NCBI GenBank assembly: GCA_963920635.1 | Contig: OY987298.1 | Coordinates: 55,345,949 to 55,409,948 of the forward strand | From: Pseudeuparius sepicola | Taxonomy: Eukaryota > Arthropoda > Insecta > Coleoptera > Anthribidae | DNA: 64,000 bases | Reading direction: 5' to 3' | Shown here: in pieces, positions 33,444-45,521 of the stretch | Layout: each line of letters opens with the position of its first letter | Numbering within the stretch: position 1 is the first letter of the stretch | Position numbers and translations under genes: made by a program | Notes under the pieces: generated by a model | Database searches by the model: none | Seen by the model: the letters and a program-made list of their open reading frames with translations, nothing else | Told to the model about the DNA's origin: nothing

Positions 33444-33869
33444 TAATTATAAAGATTTGATAGAACGCTATTTTATCAAATTTTATAAGGGAATTGTATA
33501 TTGAAGTATTTGCTTTTTTACTAATATTTTGATATATGCCAAAAAAGAAAGCTAAAATAAACCGATCGAAAAAGTTAAAGCTATCAACTGTACCTATAAT
33601 TAATATTTTGGAGACTTCATTCTAGTTTTGATCAGAAATGCAAAAATAAGTAAAAAAGGTTCTTTCTTATCAGAAGATCAAAAAGAACATAGGTGCATCA
33701 ACAAATTTTAAAATAATGTTTCTCGTGGAAAACTGGAGATATCCTTAACTTTTGTCAACCAGTTTATGCCGGAACTATTAAGAATTTTTCCATATTTTTA
33801 TTCAATGTGTAACTAGGACCAGGAACACTAGTAGTGGTACACAACTTCTCGATGTAAATTTCTTCACCT

Positions 33870-34293
33870 CAGTGCACGGCCACACATAACGCGGACGGCG
33901 GACCGGAGAGCAGGGCGGAAAGCGGAAAGTAGTACAGGTAGTGTCCTCACAGTCAGCGGATTGTTACAGCTTTGAAAGGCGTATTGCGCAGAGAGGTTGG
34001 CAGTAAAGTGGAAACATTGAAAAGTCAAACTTCATAGAAACACTGTTACCCTCGTTCCCTTATATATAAGAATACAACGCTCTCTTTTCGAGGTTAAATA
34101 CGCGCCAATATGCCGGAAAATGTCAAACTTAATTGAACGCTCCGCTATCAGCGAGTAAACACGCCTACTCTCCGCTCCCCTCTCCGCGGTATGTGTGGAC
34201 ACGATAGTAGGCTTTCTATAGTTTTGAAAGCTTCGCTACCATCTCCGCCCTGCTCTCCGGTCCGCCGTCCGCCTTATGTGTGGCCGTGCACTT
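33870..34293. mobile_element. GC-rich MITE with 47-bp TIRs
   Basis: GTGCACGGCCACACATAACG followed by CGGACGGCGGACCGGAGAG is mirrored at the right end with few changes. The interior also has inverted blocks (CCTCTCCGC, GCGGAGAG). A target duplication could not be assigned with confidence. It is non-coding and lies in RFX intron 1. Confidence 0.7.
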
Positions 34294-35129
34294 ATGCCTA
34301 TAATAAATGTGTGATTGTGTGTGAGCAAGAATAGTTCTCAGTGGATAAAGTAATGACATAAGTCACGTTACGTCATACCACCCACCCCCATCAACTTTAT
34401 CCAAACCGTTGTCTCACAAAAATGAAGCTTGCTGCTAATTTGAGTTCCACTAGTGCTCTGTCAACTGTGATCATTTGCTATTTTTTAAATCTCACATTTT
34501 AAAATGTTATTCTAGAATTTTAGTACCTTATTTCTTTGTCTGTCTTTATCACAAGATCCACAAATCAAGTCGTATAAAATTTGAAAATAAAGTATTTCAA
34601 AATTAGCAAAAGGATATAATAAATTGTATCATTATAACCATAGTGATGACTAGACTTCAAAAAGGCTAAAATATTTACGTCGTTCCATTAAAAAAAAATT
34701 AAGTTTGGTTTGTCATGGTCTCGGTCATGATTTTGCGCAACACACTGTTCAAAATTTGGTATGACCATAAAAAAACTACAAATTGGCATTTACAACTTTG
34801 ATAAGAAATATTTTTCTATGGCAAAAAATAATGAAGTTGAGAGGGCTTCAATTCCTGCATAATGTAGATACTTTATCATTCATTTATATAGTACCGGGCG
34901 TTATAGAAAAGTAGGTCAATCCATTAACCACAGTTCCTTTCCACAAAAATAAAGTGACTTTTCTTATGCCATTTTTCATTTAGACCCTTGTTCTTCAAAA
35001 TAGAGGGATCGTGATAAATTTGGTGTTAAAATTGGTTTTTAAATAATACAATTTATTATTATTTTACCTTGATTATTGCCGTGAATATTACTTAACTCCT
35101 GGGTGTTTAAGATATTACAGATATACATT
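34294..35129. other. Intron 1 sequence without recognised feature
   Basis: Only a dispersed-repeat resemblance to 30140-30200 was noted. Confidence 0.3.
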
Positions 35130-35339
35130 TAAAGTTATACAAATCCACAAAATCTTTACTTTTAGAAATAATCGCCTCAACTTTTTTTGTCTGAAAGGCC
35201 ATTTTCAAAATGCAAATTCAGGGTGGCTACGATTTTTTATATCCCCGATGTTCACAAAAACCATTTAGCGATTTTTTTATTTCAAATCTTACCACACAGC
35301 TTTAATGAGGACACCCCAAAACCCTTATACAGGGTTCAG

Positions 35340-36318
35340 GGTCAGATTACCAGCGGCGTAGATGTTACGGCTAATACGAGAAATTAGCTAATTCGCGATT
35401 TAGCCGCTTATTTAAGCAATGATGAATATAAGAAAACAGTTGAATAAAAATACACTTATGTATTAAAATTACATTTCATATTATCCGGCTAATTCACGAA
35501 AGAGTCAAGTGTTGTCGGATATAACCGATCATATTGCATAATTCGCGTTCTAACCGGATAATTTGCGAAAACTCTTAAAATATATTTATTTCTTCCCATT
35601 TTAACCGGCTGTATTGATTTATTTGCGAATTAGCCGGCTACATCGCGAATTAGCTAATTTCTCGTATTAGCCGTAACATAGATACAAATAGTTACTCTAA
35701 ATAACTGTAAACAAAATTTGCCTTTTTTTTGATAGCCAATTCAATTTGGAACAAAAAGCTCCTCTTGGTATTTTTTTATATCTGGTACAGTTTTTTCTTA
35801 ATTTTGCATTTTTTAAACTAGTGCGAAAGCGAGGAAAGTGTACGGTCAAATTACAAAATGCATTAAGCAATGTTCAGTTGCCACCTTAAACAATAAAATG
35901 TCATTTACTTTGTTTTAAATGCCAGCATAATCGCCTTCGCACTAGTTTAAAAAATGCAAAATTAAGAAAAAACTGTACCAGATACAAAAAAATTCCAAGA
36001 GGCGCTTTTTGCACAGGACCGTATTACTTTTTTTACAATTATTTAAAGTAACTATTTGTATCTAAGCCGCTGGTCATCTGAACGGGGCCAAATTATTGCA
36101 CAAAATGGCAACCCGCCAATGCATAGTGTGTACCAAATTTGGTTGGAATTCCTAAATGTGCTCGAAAGATATTTAAAAAATTTTTGGAAAAATTTCAACA
36201 TGCTATATGTATATGCAGAACCAAGCGTTTTTGAGCTAATGTTTATTAAGCATATGTGATTATTTTAGCGAGTTCTACCTTGTGTTTTCGCCTCTGCCTT
36301 TAGATGTGACTCACCCTG
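35340..36318. mobile_element. Mariner-type foldback nested in family C
   Basis: Tips CAGGGTTCAGGG and CTCACCCTG are flanked by TA. Inside, a long palindrome pairs CAGATTACCAGCGGC and GATACAAATAGTTACT with GAGGCGC and GATACAAATAGTTACT inverted at 36040-36080. An inner pair TTTTTTAAACTAGTGCGAAA surrounds a centre near 35850-35940. A separate 316-bp element interrupts only the left arm. Confidence 0.7.
35363..35678. mobile_element. TIR element with TAGA target duplication (empty site visible)
   Basis: Tips TGTTACGGCTAATACGAG and its inverted copy, with TIRs of about 44 bp, are flanked by TAGA (35359-35362 and 35679-35682). The opposite arm of the surrounding palindrome reads GGCTTAGATACAAATAG without interruption. 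This shows the pre-insertion sequence and proves the boundaries. The interior is rich in TTCGCGAATTAGC-like motifs. Confidence 0.8.
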
Positions 36319-36639
36319 TATATACAAACTTTGAACAAAAATATACAGGAAGTTCCATTCTACAAGGTGCCTAAGATGAACAAAATAGGACATTTCAAGG
36401 CATCTGGGAAATCAAATGTGCTATGAAATCCCCTCAAAACAGTTGACTCGTCAACAGGACCACTCAAAGTGGTAACCTTGTCCGATTAAAGTTTTCAGGA
36501 GATTCCGTTGTCGGGCGCCCTTAAAGGTTTGAAAGGGTAAAAAAACGCCCCACCACTGAGAATTTTCTTATATCAGAAATTGTCCATATATACAAAGTCT
36601 TAACGGTGATGTAATAAAAAATTTGTTTGTAGGCATGGG

Positions 36640-36720
36640 CTCTAGGACTATCAGGCGATTATCTCCAAAAATAAAGATTTTATGCATTTCTATGGGTTTA
36701 AAGTAGACGAAAACATATGT
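36640..36720 (-). mobile_element. Family C fragment
   Basis: GGCGATTATCTCCAAAAATA followed by AAGATTTTATGCATTTC matches the tip of family C in reverse orientation. Confidence 0.55.
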
Positions 36721-36886
36721 AGTTGAAATTTGAAATTTGCATTTTTTTTTAGAACCATTCACAGAACAAACGTAACAAAAGGGGGTGTTGAACATGTTGA
36801 CCAGCCCAACTATTTTATGCGTAGGCCAATGGTTGAAGTGAATCGTGTTTAAATCCAAGATCCCAGGTTTATTTTCTGTGATTTTT

Positions 36887-38252
36887 TAGAGATGGGCAAC
36901 GGAAACTTTCCAAGTTGGGAAAGTTTCCATTTTTGGAAACTTTCCGGGAAGAAACTTTGAAGGTATAGGAAACTTTCCCTGAAAGTGTCCGAAACATTCC
37001 CGGGAAACTTTCACGGAAAGTTTCCGGGAATGTATGTGGAAATTTTAAATTTGCCATCATAAATGCCTGGCCAAGATTCATGACATAACCTAAAAAATAC
37101 AAAAAAGAAGAAAGAATCATGAACTGTGCTATAGACCACAGATCAAATATATTTTTATTATATTTTTTTATTAGACTTTTTGACTTCTGAAGTTTAATAA
37201 ATTCAAATTAAATTAAACTAGATAAATAATGATAATATGAACAATATGTGAATTTATTATTCTTTCATATTTGGTTTTATCTTTTATCCTTATGTTTTAT
37301 TTTTTTACTTTTGTAGATTTACTACTTTATATAATATTATAATATTATTTATTACTTTTAGATTTTTAAGATACATTGGTGGTTCAAAAACTAAACTTGT
37401 GTAGTTTTTTCCAAGGAATTGAATGCCGCCAAGAAAAAAAACAGTTTAATTTAAGAAACTTTGAACGTATAAGAAATTTTCCCTGAAAGTTTCCGAAACA
37501 TTCCCGGGAAACTTTAAATTTGCCGTCATAAATGCCTGGCCAAGATTCAGGACATAACCTAAAAAATCCAAAAAAGAACAAAGAAGAATCATGAACTGTG
37601 CTATAGACCACAGATCAAATATTTTTTATTAGACTTTTTGACTTAAATTTTTTGACTTAAATTAAACTAGATAAATAATAATAATATGAACAATATGTGA
37701 ATTTATTATTCTTTCATATTTGGTTTTATCTTTTATGTTTTATTTTTTACTTTTGTACAGGGTGTAACAATTAAGATGTTACAAACGATTATCTCGGTAT
37801 TTTTAAGATACATTGGTGGTTCAAAAACTAAACTTGTGTAGTTTTTTCCAAAGAATTGAATGCCGCCAAGAAAAACAGTTTAATTTCAAACAAAAAAGTT
37901 ATCACCAAATAACCGTTTTTTTTAAATTAAGATGGCGATTTTATTGCAGTTTTTCATTAGACTAGTAAAGTGAATAAAAAAATCTGTACAACACGGTTGC
38001 ATATCACATTTGGTTTAGCGGGAGTAATGGTTTTTAGTCCCAGCTAAGTCTGCAAAAAAATAATAGTATTTTTTAACAAAAAAAAAACGTCACTTCCTAC
38101 GTTTTTTACTGTAGGTGGTAATTAATTAATAATGCAAATAATTTAAAATCTGAAAGTGGAAATTTGAATTATGATCATGAAATACGAATTTCGGAAATTT
38201 TGGTCGGAAACTTTCCGGGAATTTTCGTAAAGAGGGAACTTTCCCATCTCTA
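36887..38252. mobile_element. hAT-like element packed with GGAAACTTTCC motifs
   Basis: Tips TAGAGATGGGCAACGG and CTTTCCCATCTCTA are of hAT type; T-runs at both ends fit an 8-bp ATTTTTTT-like duplication but are not decisive. About ten GGAAACTTTCC or GGGAAACTTTC motifs crowd the ends. The middle is a partial tandem duplication of about 470 bp (37043-37435 and 37513-37875 share TAAATGCCTGGCCAAGATTC). A TACAGGGTGTAACAATTAAG piece in the second unit suggests a further nested mariner-type insertion. No transposase was found. Confidence 0.65.
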
Positions 38253-39510
38253 TTTTTTTACACTTTTGTAAAATTTTGTTTTAAGATTTGGTTTACAAGA
38301 TACTGATGCAAACCATTTGGTTATTTATTAGGATTTTTTGTTTACTTTACATTTTTTGTGTTTCTGGAAATACTCACATTTATCATTTATAATTTATCAT
38401 TTTAGGTTAAGGAACTTATGGGATTATGTTTATAGAAAACTAATTCAAAATTTGAGCTTGACACCTAAAAAACGTGAAAGGCATACAAAGCCTAGAATAA
38501 ACAAAAAATTCCAATAAATAGCCAAATACTTAAGTTGCAATATCTCGTAGGCCAAATAATCATAAAGGTACCTAAATACAGATAGCATGAGCTCTCGCTC
38601 TCTGTCATTAAGAAATCGTGGATTTTAGTGAGTGCTGTGTTATTTGGTTCAGCTCAATTGGTGTTATTTTCGAAGACATATATTTTGTGTCGAAAAATAC
38701 ATGCAGAGATACGTTAGATGGAGGTAATAAGAGAAGAGGAGAACGTAGAAAATCGTAAGGATATATAATTTCTTACTACAAATATATTTAGCACTGTCAT
38801 ATAATTATTTCTTATTATGGATTTAGGTGTATCTACCCTAACAAAATATAAGTAAAATATATCTGATGTAGTCCAAGTTGTATTATATCTTCGAAGTTTA
38901 TTTATATTGCATATTTTTCCAATCCTACTCCGTAATTTTTTCACTATATGTTTTTGATGACAAAATTATGTTAACTATATTTTAGTATACCGTTGAATAT
39001 GATTAATAATGATAACTTTAATCCCACTTATGTTTTCACTTTGTAACACCACTCTATAATTTTAGTGGTGAAATAAGTCTGCGTAATCTAATCTCTATAT
39101 CTTCTGGGTGGTTTTTGCGCAGAAATATGTCTTGTAGAAACAGCTATCTATTTTGGACAATTTTTGAAAAAAGGCATATTACTTCCCAAAAAACATTTAT
39201 TGTAAAAAGTATGACCGGTTTTGTGAACACAATATGTTCACATCTTTAGACATATACAAACACTTTTTCTACATTAACGAGATTTGTCAGACATATTAAA
39301 ATCCCAACAAACATTTATAAAAAAAGGAAGACATCACGATGGCGAGCAACGTGCATATTTGTAAACGTTGCTCCGACAACTTTATCGAAAATAAGAAGTG
39401 ACATATTGTCACCAAAGTGACATCTGTGGACCAGTGACCGAATTATTCAAACCAACTTCTACCAAACAAAACAAAAGTAAATATAACAATAACAAATTTA
39501 ATGAGTACGA
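38253..39510. other. Intron 1 sequence without recognised feature
   Basis: No exon, TIR pair or structured RNA was recognised. Confidence 0.3.
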
Positions 39511-40125
39511 GGGACAGTCAATAATGTAAATACGAGGATGAATTAATAAGTTAAACAATAAAAAGATCAAAGTCCACCCGCCGACTCTGCAGAATCTGCG
39601 GGTATAAGTACAGCTCAGTTTCCAAGCTGGGTATCAGTGGATCCCGATTTTCAGCAGCCACTAGATCGCCAACCACCCCCGAGGGGTCGGCTCAGGCACA
39701 AGGTGCAGCTTATCAGCGAACTTGTGTTCTGGCCCGACTGCGAGGGGGCTTGACGGCAGATTCCTTCGGGGGTCATGCTGGAGCGTTGGTGATCGCCGGG
39801 TTGTTGGAGATCGGTCTCTGCAAATCGCGAGCCTGTGAACCTCTGCTCTTAGGTTCCCCACGCGCCGGTCAGTCGCGGTCCCGCTGGTCCACAGTTCCGC
39901 TACGCGTCTCAGTCAAGATGCTGTTGAAAACGTTTATGTGAGTTTGGAACAATACAAGTCCGTTTCGTGTATACCTGTGTCTAATTGGAGTACGCTCTGT
40001 CGTCGGTCGCGACCCCTCCCAGTGATCCCGGCAAGCCGTGAGGGTCAGTCCAACCCTCCGGCGCACACGAATAGTGCGACACGAGGTGGAGGCCCCGTGT
40101 TCGAGGCACTTAGTGTGACAATATA
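39511..40125. other. GC-rich island, possibly a solo LTR
   Basis: A 600-bp block of much higher GC than its surroundings starts near TGTAAATACGAGG and ends near GTGTGACA. It contains GGGTATAAGTACAGCTCAG, which looks like a TATA box with start site. A TG..CA framework and promoter fit an LTR, but no clear target duplication or internal retroelement was found. A stray CpG-rich host sequence is an alternative. Confidence 0.35.
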
Positions 40126-41454
40126 AAAATTGCGAATATCATTTTCATAATTGTTGTGTATCAATTAAAGGCAAGTTGCATACATTTGTAGCCAAAAATG
40201 ATAATTTTGTATGGTACTGTGATATGTGCAAAGAAGCTGTGAGAAGCTTCTGATTGTTTAGTAAATGACAAAATCAATGAGTTATCGCTATGCAAGAAGG
40301 AAATTGAATCCCTGCAGCATGAAAAAGCACTACTTGAAAAGTTCTTGAATTAAATGTATTTCTTAAACAATCTACTTAAGTAAGCCTAAAATTTGTGACA
40401 CAAACAGCGAACAGACCTAAGCAAAAACCGATAGTATTCAAAGGTACACAAATCCCTACCTAAACTCTATTCAAACTAAACGCAAGTGAAACATAAACAA
40501 AAGTTGTTCCATGGCTAGAGCGTGATATGCACGTAATCGGCTTGCTATTGGCTAGTCGGCAATAAAATCTTTCCCGGCGGGCGAGTTCAGCGAGTCGTTA
40601 TTTATTACAGAGGTGTAATGAGTTGCAAGTGGACTTTTAATTTTTTTCGATATAATTCTTTTGCTGTTTATTAATTGCTGGAGCTACGATTTGTGTTAAT
40701 AGTAGAAATTTGCAGGTAAGTGAATGACTAGGTGTGCCATAAAAGTTTGTTTTTGTTCTTAATACTGGGGCATATTATTTTAATATTTTATATTATAAAA
40801 TTCGTAGAGATCATCCTTAATGCGGCCCTGCCTCTTATTAGCCCTCAGAATTGTTCACGTGCGTCAATCGTGTAAATGTTTACGCGCCACTTGCATTTTG
40901 ATTGAATAGAGTGTAGAGCAATGTTATGAAAACAAAAAACATAAATAATGAATCACCTGTCCTATTGGTGGAAACCTCGGTGGAAGCAAGTGACGCTTAG
41001 GCTTAACCAAGAGGTTATCAGATGAATTAAGAAATGTGCCAACCCCTTCGACCTAAATATCTGTATCTATGGTACAAGAAAGACATGAAATAGTGCAGCT
41101 GTCTACTTCAGTGACTCAAATCAATTGAAGAAACTCGAAAAAACACTAAAGTCTAAAGTTAATGCAGGATACAAAATACAGAAGTCAGAAAAGATCTCCA
41201 GATTCAGTCCATCTTTTTGTTTTGACGTCCAGACATCCAAGAATGTTTAAACAATGGACATTCATTGGACGTCCATCTGATGTATGGGCCGGTGCCGCCA
41301 AATGAAAAAAGAACAGAAAATCTTCCTTCTTTTTGCACGGGGCAGCACCCATACAGACATATGGAGTTTGTGAATAATAAGACAAAATGCACAAACAGCT
41401 GATGTGAGCCTCTATTATTGTAGGTAAGGTGCTCGGGTGGGTATAGGTATAGGA
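40126..41454. other. Intron 1 sequence without recognised feature
   Basis: No coding exon was seen. A small GC-rich patch lies at 40570-40600. Confidence 0.3.
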
Positions 41455-42781
41455 TAGGGTTAATTCGCCAGTAAGACGGACACAGCCAATAGTCGGACAA
41501 AACTTGCATATTGAATAATAACTAGAAAATGCGAAACGTATTTGGAATTCTAAAGGTAAAATCGCCGATCTCGCAACCTTGTTATTATATTAGACATTTT
41601 TCATTTCTGCAGTTGTCATCCTGGAAACGATAAAAGCGCGGCCAAAGTTAACGTATTTGTGCTCTCTTCAAATGTTTCGGTGAACAATAAGTGTGGAACA
41701 GTTTTATTAAGGTGAGGTAAATTTGATTTAGTAAATTTAAGGAGTAGTATACAGCTTCATATAGGGTAAATGTGCCTAAATTCGACCACCCCCCAGTAGT
41801 CGACCGTTTTTTTTTTTTTTTAATAAACAAAATAATAAGTCGAGCTTGTCGAACAGGGTTGCGTTTTATTTATTCTAATATTCGCCCATTCTTCTTCACC
41901 CTAAAATTGATCGCCAAATTTACAATTTGGCAACAGTGAATTAGTGACTTTTGACAATTCACGCCTGTGGTAGCATCGTCTGATAACGGTAAGTAAAATT
42001 TGACATTTGCTTGAATACCTAGTAGCGGGAAATAGCGCTTTCCGTCTTATAATGCAACTGTTTTTGATAAGTTATTGTTTTATATGTTAACAAGTATATT
42101 ATTGAAATGAAATAATTCAGCATTTTTTTACTCTCTAATTTCGGTTTTAGTTAATATTTTTGGGGTGGTCGACTACTGGAATATATAAAAATTCGTCAAT
42201 ACGATCGAATTTTGATTTATTTGGTCATTTCAACATGCAGAATTTGACTGATCAACAGACTTTATTAGCAATTTGCGCTTTATGGGTAGGTCGACACTGG
42301 ATTTTAGTTACCTGAAACCGACCATAGTTCAATGAGCCTTTTCACAAAAGAAATAATTAACTTTTTTGCTCATTTCTATAAACAATCGTTAAGTAATTGA
42401 TACCCTAAAGCTTAGTTTTTTATTTTATGTTCATATCGTATTTCCTACAAGCGAGAAACCAAACCGCAGACTTAAAATTTCCCCCTGAAATAACGTCACA
42501 AATCCCCAACGTCTCCCTCTCTGCAAAAGTAAGATCATGTTTTAATAAACTACAGTAAATAAAAAAATAAGACATGTATGTGCACTCTTTCTTGGATAAA
42601 ATTAATTACATCTTAATTTAATTGCATTTTGAAATGTTACTACCTGGCTAAATGCTAAATAAAATACACTTTAAATTAGGAATTGAAATTAGGATAATCC
42701 ATTTAATCTGAACGAACCCCATAAAATTATTAGGTTAGTATGGAATTTATATTGTTTTGTGTCTTACAGTAATGTTCTATA

Positions 42782-44171
42782 CCGGGTGTCCCAATAAGGA
42801 CTCCCGTCGCCGATATCTCCGGAACAAAAAGAGACATTTTAATTCCGCAAACGCCGTTTGCTAGGACGTGAAGAGGGCTTTATTCGAAATTGGCAAGCAT
42901 TCATTTCGATATTAGCGTATAGATGGCGCTGCGGTGCAAAGAAACTTTTCGATCCTAGGAACGTTGGAGCGTAGCGCATTTGAAACACTGGGTAATTTGG
43001 AGAAACTTTTGTCCTATGGAGTATTTTCCTACTGTCACTAGTTTCTGAGATAACCGCTCTACAATGTCATTTATAAAAAATGAGCTAACTCGCTTAAAAT
43101 TAACTTTAGAGGAAAAAGTTATTAAAAATATCTTTGTAGTTCACTAAGACGAAGAAAATAGCGACCCATGTCAAATTATTACACATCCGGTTTGACCGGA
43201 AGTACCGGAAGTTACCCATTTTTCGGTTTAATATGAACATACTGTATAATTTATCCCGCAAAAGTGAAAAAAGGTAACTTCCAGTGTCATATAATAACAA
43301 TAATACCATGTATGTACATACATCTAGACAACGACAATTTGGCTGAATTTATTTTTATTAACCGAAGGTGGCTCTGTCTCTGTCCATTGTTTCAATATAA
43401 TATTGAGCTTCAAACGCCCAGGTAATTCTCTATCGTTGTCAATTTCTTTCTTGCCTAATTAGTTTATTAATTTTTGTAATAATGTTTAATCATAATAATG
43501 AGGATAAATTAAAATATGGTATTAGTTTATGGAGAATGCAGTAAAAACAGTGCTGTAGCCGCTGCTCGTATTTAGGTATGGAAATAATTTTGAACATATT
43601 TATTGTAAACATACATTCTTAATTTCTATAATGTCACCTTCGGTTAATAAACATAGATTCCGCCAAATTGTCGTTGACTATATGTATCTACAAGGTGTTA
43701 TTGTTGATAGGTAGGTATATTTTTTCCAATTTTGGGGGAAAATTGTACAGTATGTTCATTTTGAACTGAAAAATGGGGCACTTCCGGTGAAACCGGATAT
43801 GTAATAATTTGAACGTGCCGCTATTTTCTTCGTCTTCGTGCACTACAAAGATATTTTTAATAACCTTAAATTTTAAGCGAGATAGCTCATTTTTTGTAAA
43901 TTACATTGTAGAGCGGTTATCTCAGGAAAATTGTCCATAGAACAAAAGTTTCTCCAAATTACCAAGTCTTTCAGGTACGCTACGTTCCAACGTTCCTAGG
44001 ATCGAAAAGTTTCTTTGCACTGCAGTGCCATGTATACGCCAATGTCAAAATGAACTCTTAGCAGTTACAAATAAAGCCCTCTTCACGTCCTAGTGAACGG
44101 CGTTTGCAGAATAAAAATATCTCTTTTTGTTCCGGGATATCGGCGACGGGAGTCCTTATTGGGACACCCTG
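42782..44171. mobile_element. Large foldback with about 600-bp arms
   Basis: Tips CGGGTGTCCCAATAAGG and CAGGGTGTCCCAATAAGG (inverted) sit at TA sites. The arms run inward through TCCCGTCGCCGATATC, AACGTTCCTAGGATCG and ACAACGACAATTTGG to TTAACCGAAGGTG. The loop of about 230 bp (43395-43625) is unrelated. No ORF of note. It is a mariner-type non-autonomous element nested in P1. Confidence 0.8.
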
Positions 44172-44382
44172 TATAGGTACCTACTACCAACTTAAATTCT
44201 CAATATGGCGGACTCCAGGGATCCGTGACGTAATTATGGATAATTAAAATTTGGAAGAAATGCATAACATGTACCTAGTGTAGAATCCATATTTGTCGTT
44301 TTCCAAATTTAGTGAAAAGGCCCATTTTTAATAAAAAAAATTGCTATGTTTTACTATCTTGTTATTTTTTTTTTTAGAAAAA

Positions 44383-44760
44383 ATGGCCTCAGAAAAAGTT
44401 GGTAAAACGGAATTAAAATACTCTGAGGAAGCATTGAAAAATGCTCTGGAAGAAATAAAGAATAATGGAATGTCCGTTCGACAAGCTTCAAAAAATGTTG
44501 GTGTTCCAAAAACGACATTACTAGACAGGATTCATGGAAGGGTGACAATTCAATAACGAAAAATGGGACCCCCGACGGTATTATCTGCAGAAGAGGAGAA
44601 AACAGTTGTTTGGTTGAAACATTTAGCTACAACTGGTTTTCCACAAAAAAAAAGAAGATCTTCTAAATGCTGTACAAAAAATTATTCTGTGCACCGAATT
44701 TGTTGGATTGGATTACGATATCGTTAGTGATAAGGATTTTCTCTGGCACTATTGTACCTA
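44383..44760 (+). pseudogene. Pogo-type transposase N-terminus (HTH_psq)
   Basis: ATG opens MASEKVGKTELKYSEEALKN, then ALEEIKNNGMSVRQASKNVG and VPKTTLLDRIHG, a textbook pipsqueak-type helix-turn-helix as in pogo/Tigger transposases. After a stop at 44554, GPPTVLSAEEEKTVV and LATTGFPQKK follow, which is the start of the second (CENP-B-type) DNA-binding half, before a frame break. The DDE domain is not found. A T-run plus AG just upstream could be a splice acceptor. Confidence 0.75.
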
Positions 44761-45521
44761 AAAGTATATTTATCTTTAATATTTATATATGCATATTATA
44801 ACTATAGTATACATTTTAATGTTAATTTTATTCTTGTAAAGTTTGATTAAAGTTAATATCCCCTAGGTAATCGTAATCGAAAGCGCAAAGGAGTTTCTCT
44901 TAACTTTTTTTAAATATAAATTCTCCATACACCCTATAAAAAAATCGCGGACACCTCTGATCTGTGTATAATATGCCGGATTCTGGATTAGGAAGTTCAC
45001 GCATGTTTGACACTCATTCTCACCTCCTCAATATCTCTGGTTTAAACTCTTTGATGAAGGGGTAGAGACTGAAGGTGAACCTGAACCCGGTCGGACTTAG
45101 GATGCTTTATGGTCGACATTAGATTTCTGGTGGGCGACTACTTACTGGTAAAATGAACAAATCAAATTTTACTGTTGTATTTTTTCCTCAACTTTTTCAC
45201 ACTTCAAAAACAGTTTTATTGCATATTTTGTTAATATTAATGAAAAATTAATTGTGTGTTCTTTACAAATGAAAAATTGCACTAAAATAAATTGCCATCA
45301 ATGTGTTTTGTTAACACATTATTTTTAAAAGTGGTCTTAAGTGGTCGACTACTGGCATGTTTACCCTATTAGAAATAATCTAAATTTGCATTATAAATCA
45401 GAAAAATATGTGTTTTGCAGAATTTGGAAGTTAAAATTGAATAGCCGGGAAACTGGTAACTTATTCTGTTATAAACCAATAGTCGGACGGGTGTCCGCGC
45501 GACTACTGGAAATGCTCCGTA

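Larger units (their letters stand above)
35130..36480. mobile_element. Family C copy interrupted by another mariner-type foldback
   Basis: Left part 35130-35337 (AAATCTTTACTTTTAGAAAT, ACCATTTAGCGATTTTTTTA) and right part 36321-36480 (TACAGGAAGTTCCATTCTAC) are consecutive portions of the family C arm. The 35340-36318 element inserted at a TA between them. Confidence 0.7.
41764..45366. mobile_element. Pogo-like element P1 with AGTAGTCGACC motifs
   Basis: Tips GGGTAAATGTGCC and GGGTAAACATGCC (inverted) are flanked by TA. The motif AGTAGTCGAC or GGTCGACTACTGG occurs at both ends and again internally (41790, 42165, 42283, 45110, 45340). A HTH_psq transposase start lies at 44383. A 1.39-kb foldback is inserted in it. 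The element is about 3.6 kb and its transposase is broken. Confidence 0.65.
41455..45521. mobile_element. Outer pogo-like element (P0), tentative
   Basis: The left tip TAGGGTTAATTCGCCAGT is followed by AGACGGACAC and CCAATAGTCGGAC. The right tip, read inverted, is TACGGAGCATTTCCAGTAGT followed by CGGACACCCG. The layout resembles the TIRs of the nested P1 and the separate P2, but the match between the two ends is imperfect. Confidence 0.35.

Noticed and set aside
39661..40126. Several 60-70 codon ORFs in the GC-rich island
   Set aside because: Stop-poor because of GC content; frames overlap on both strands without family resemblance.
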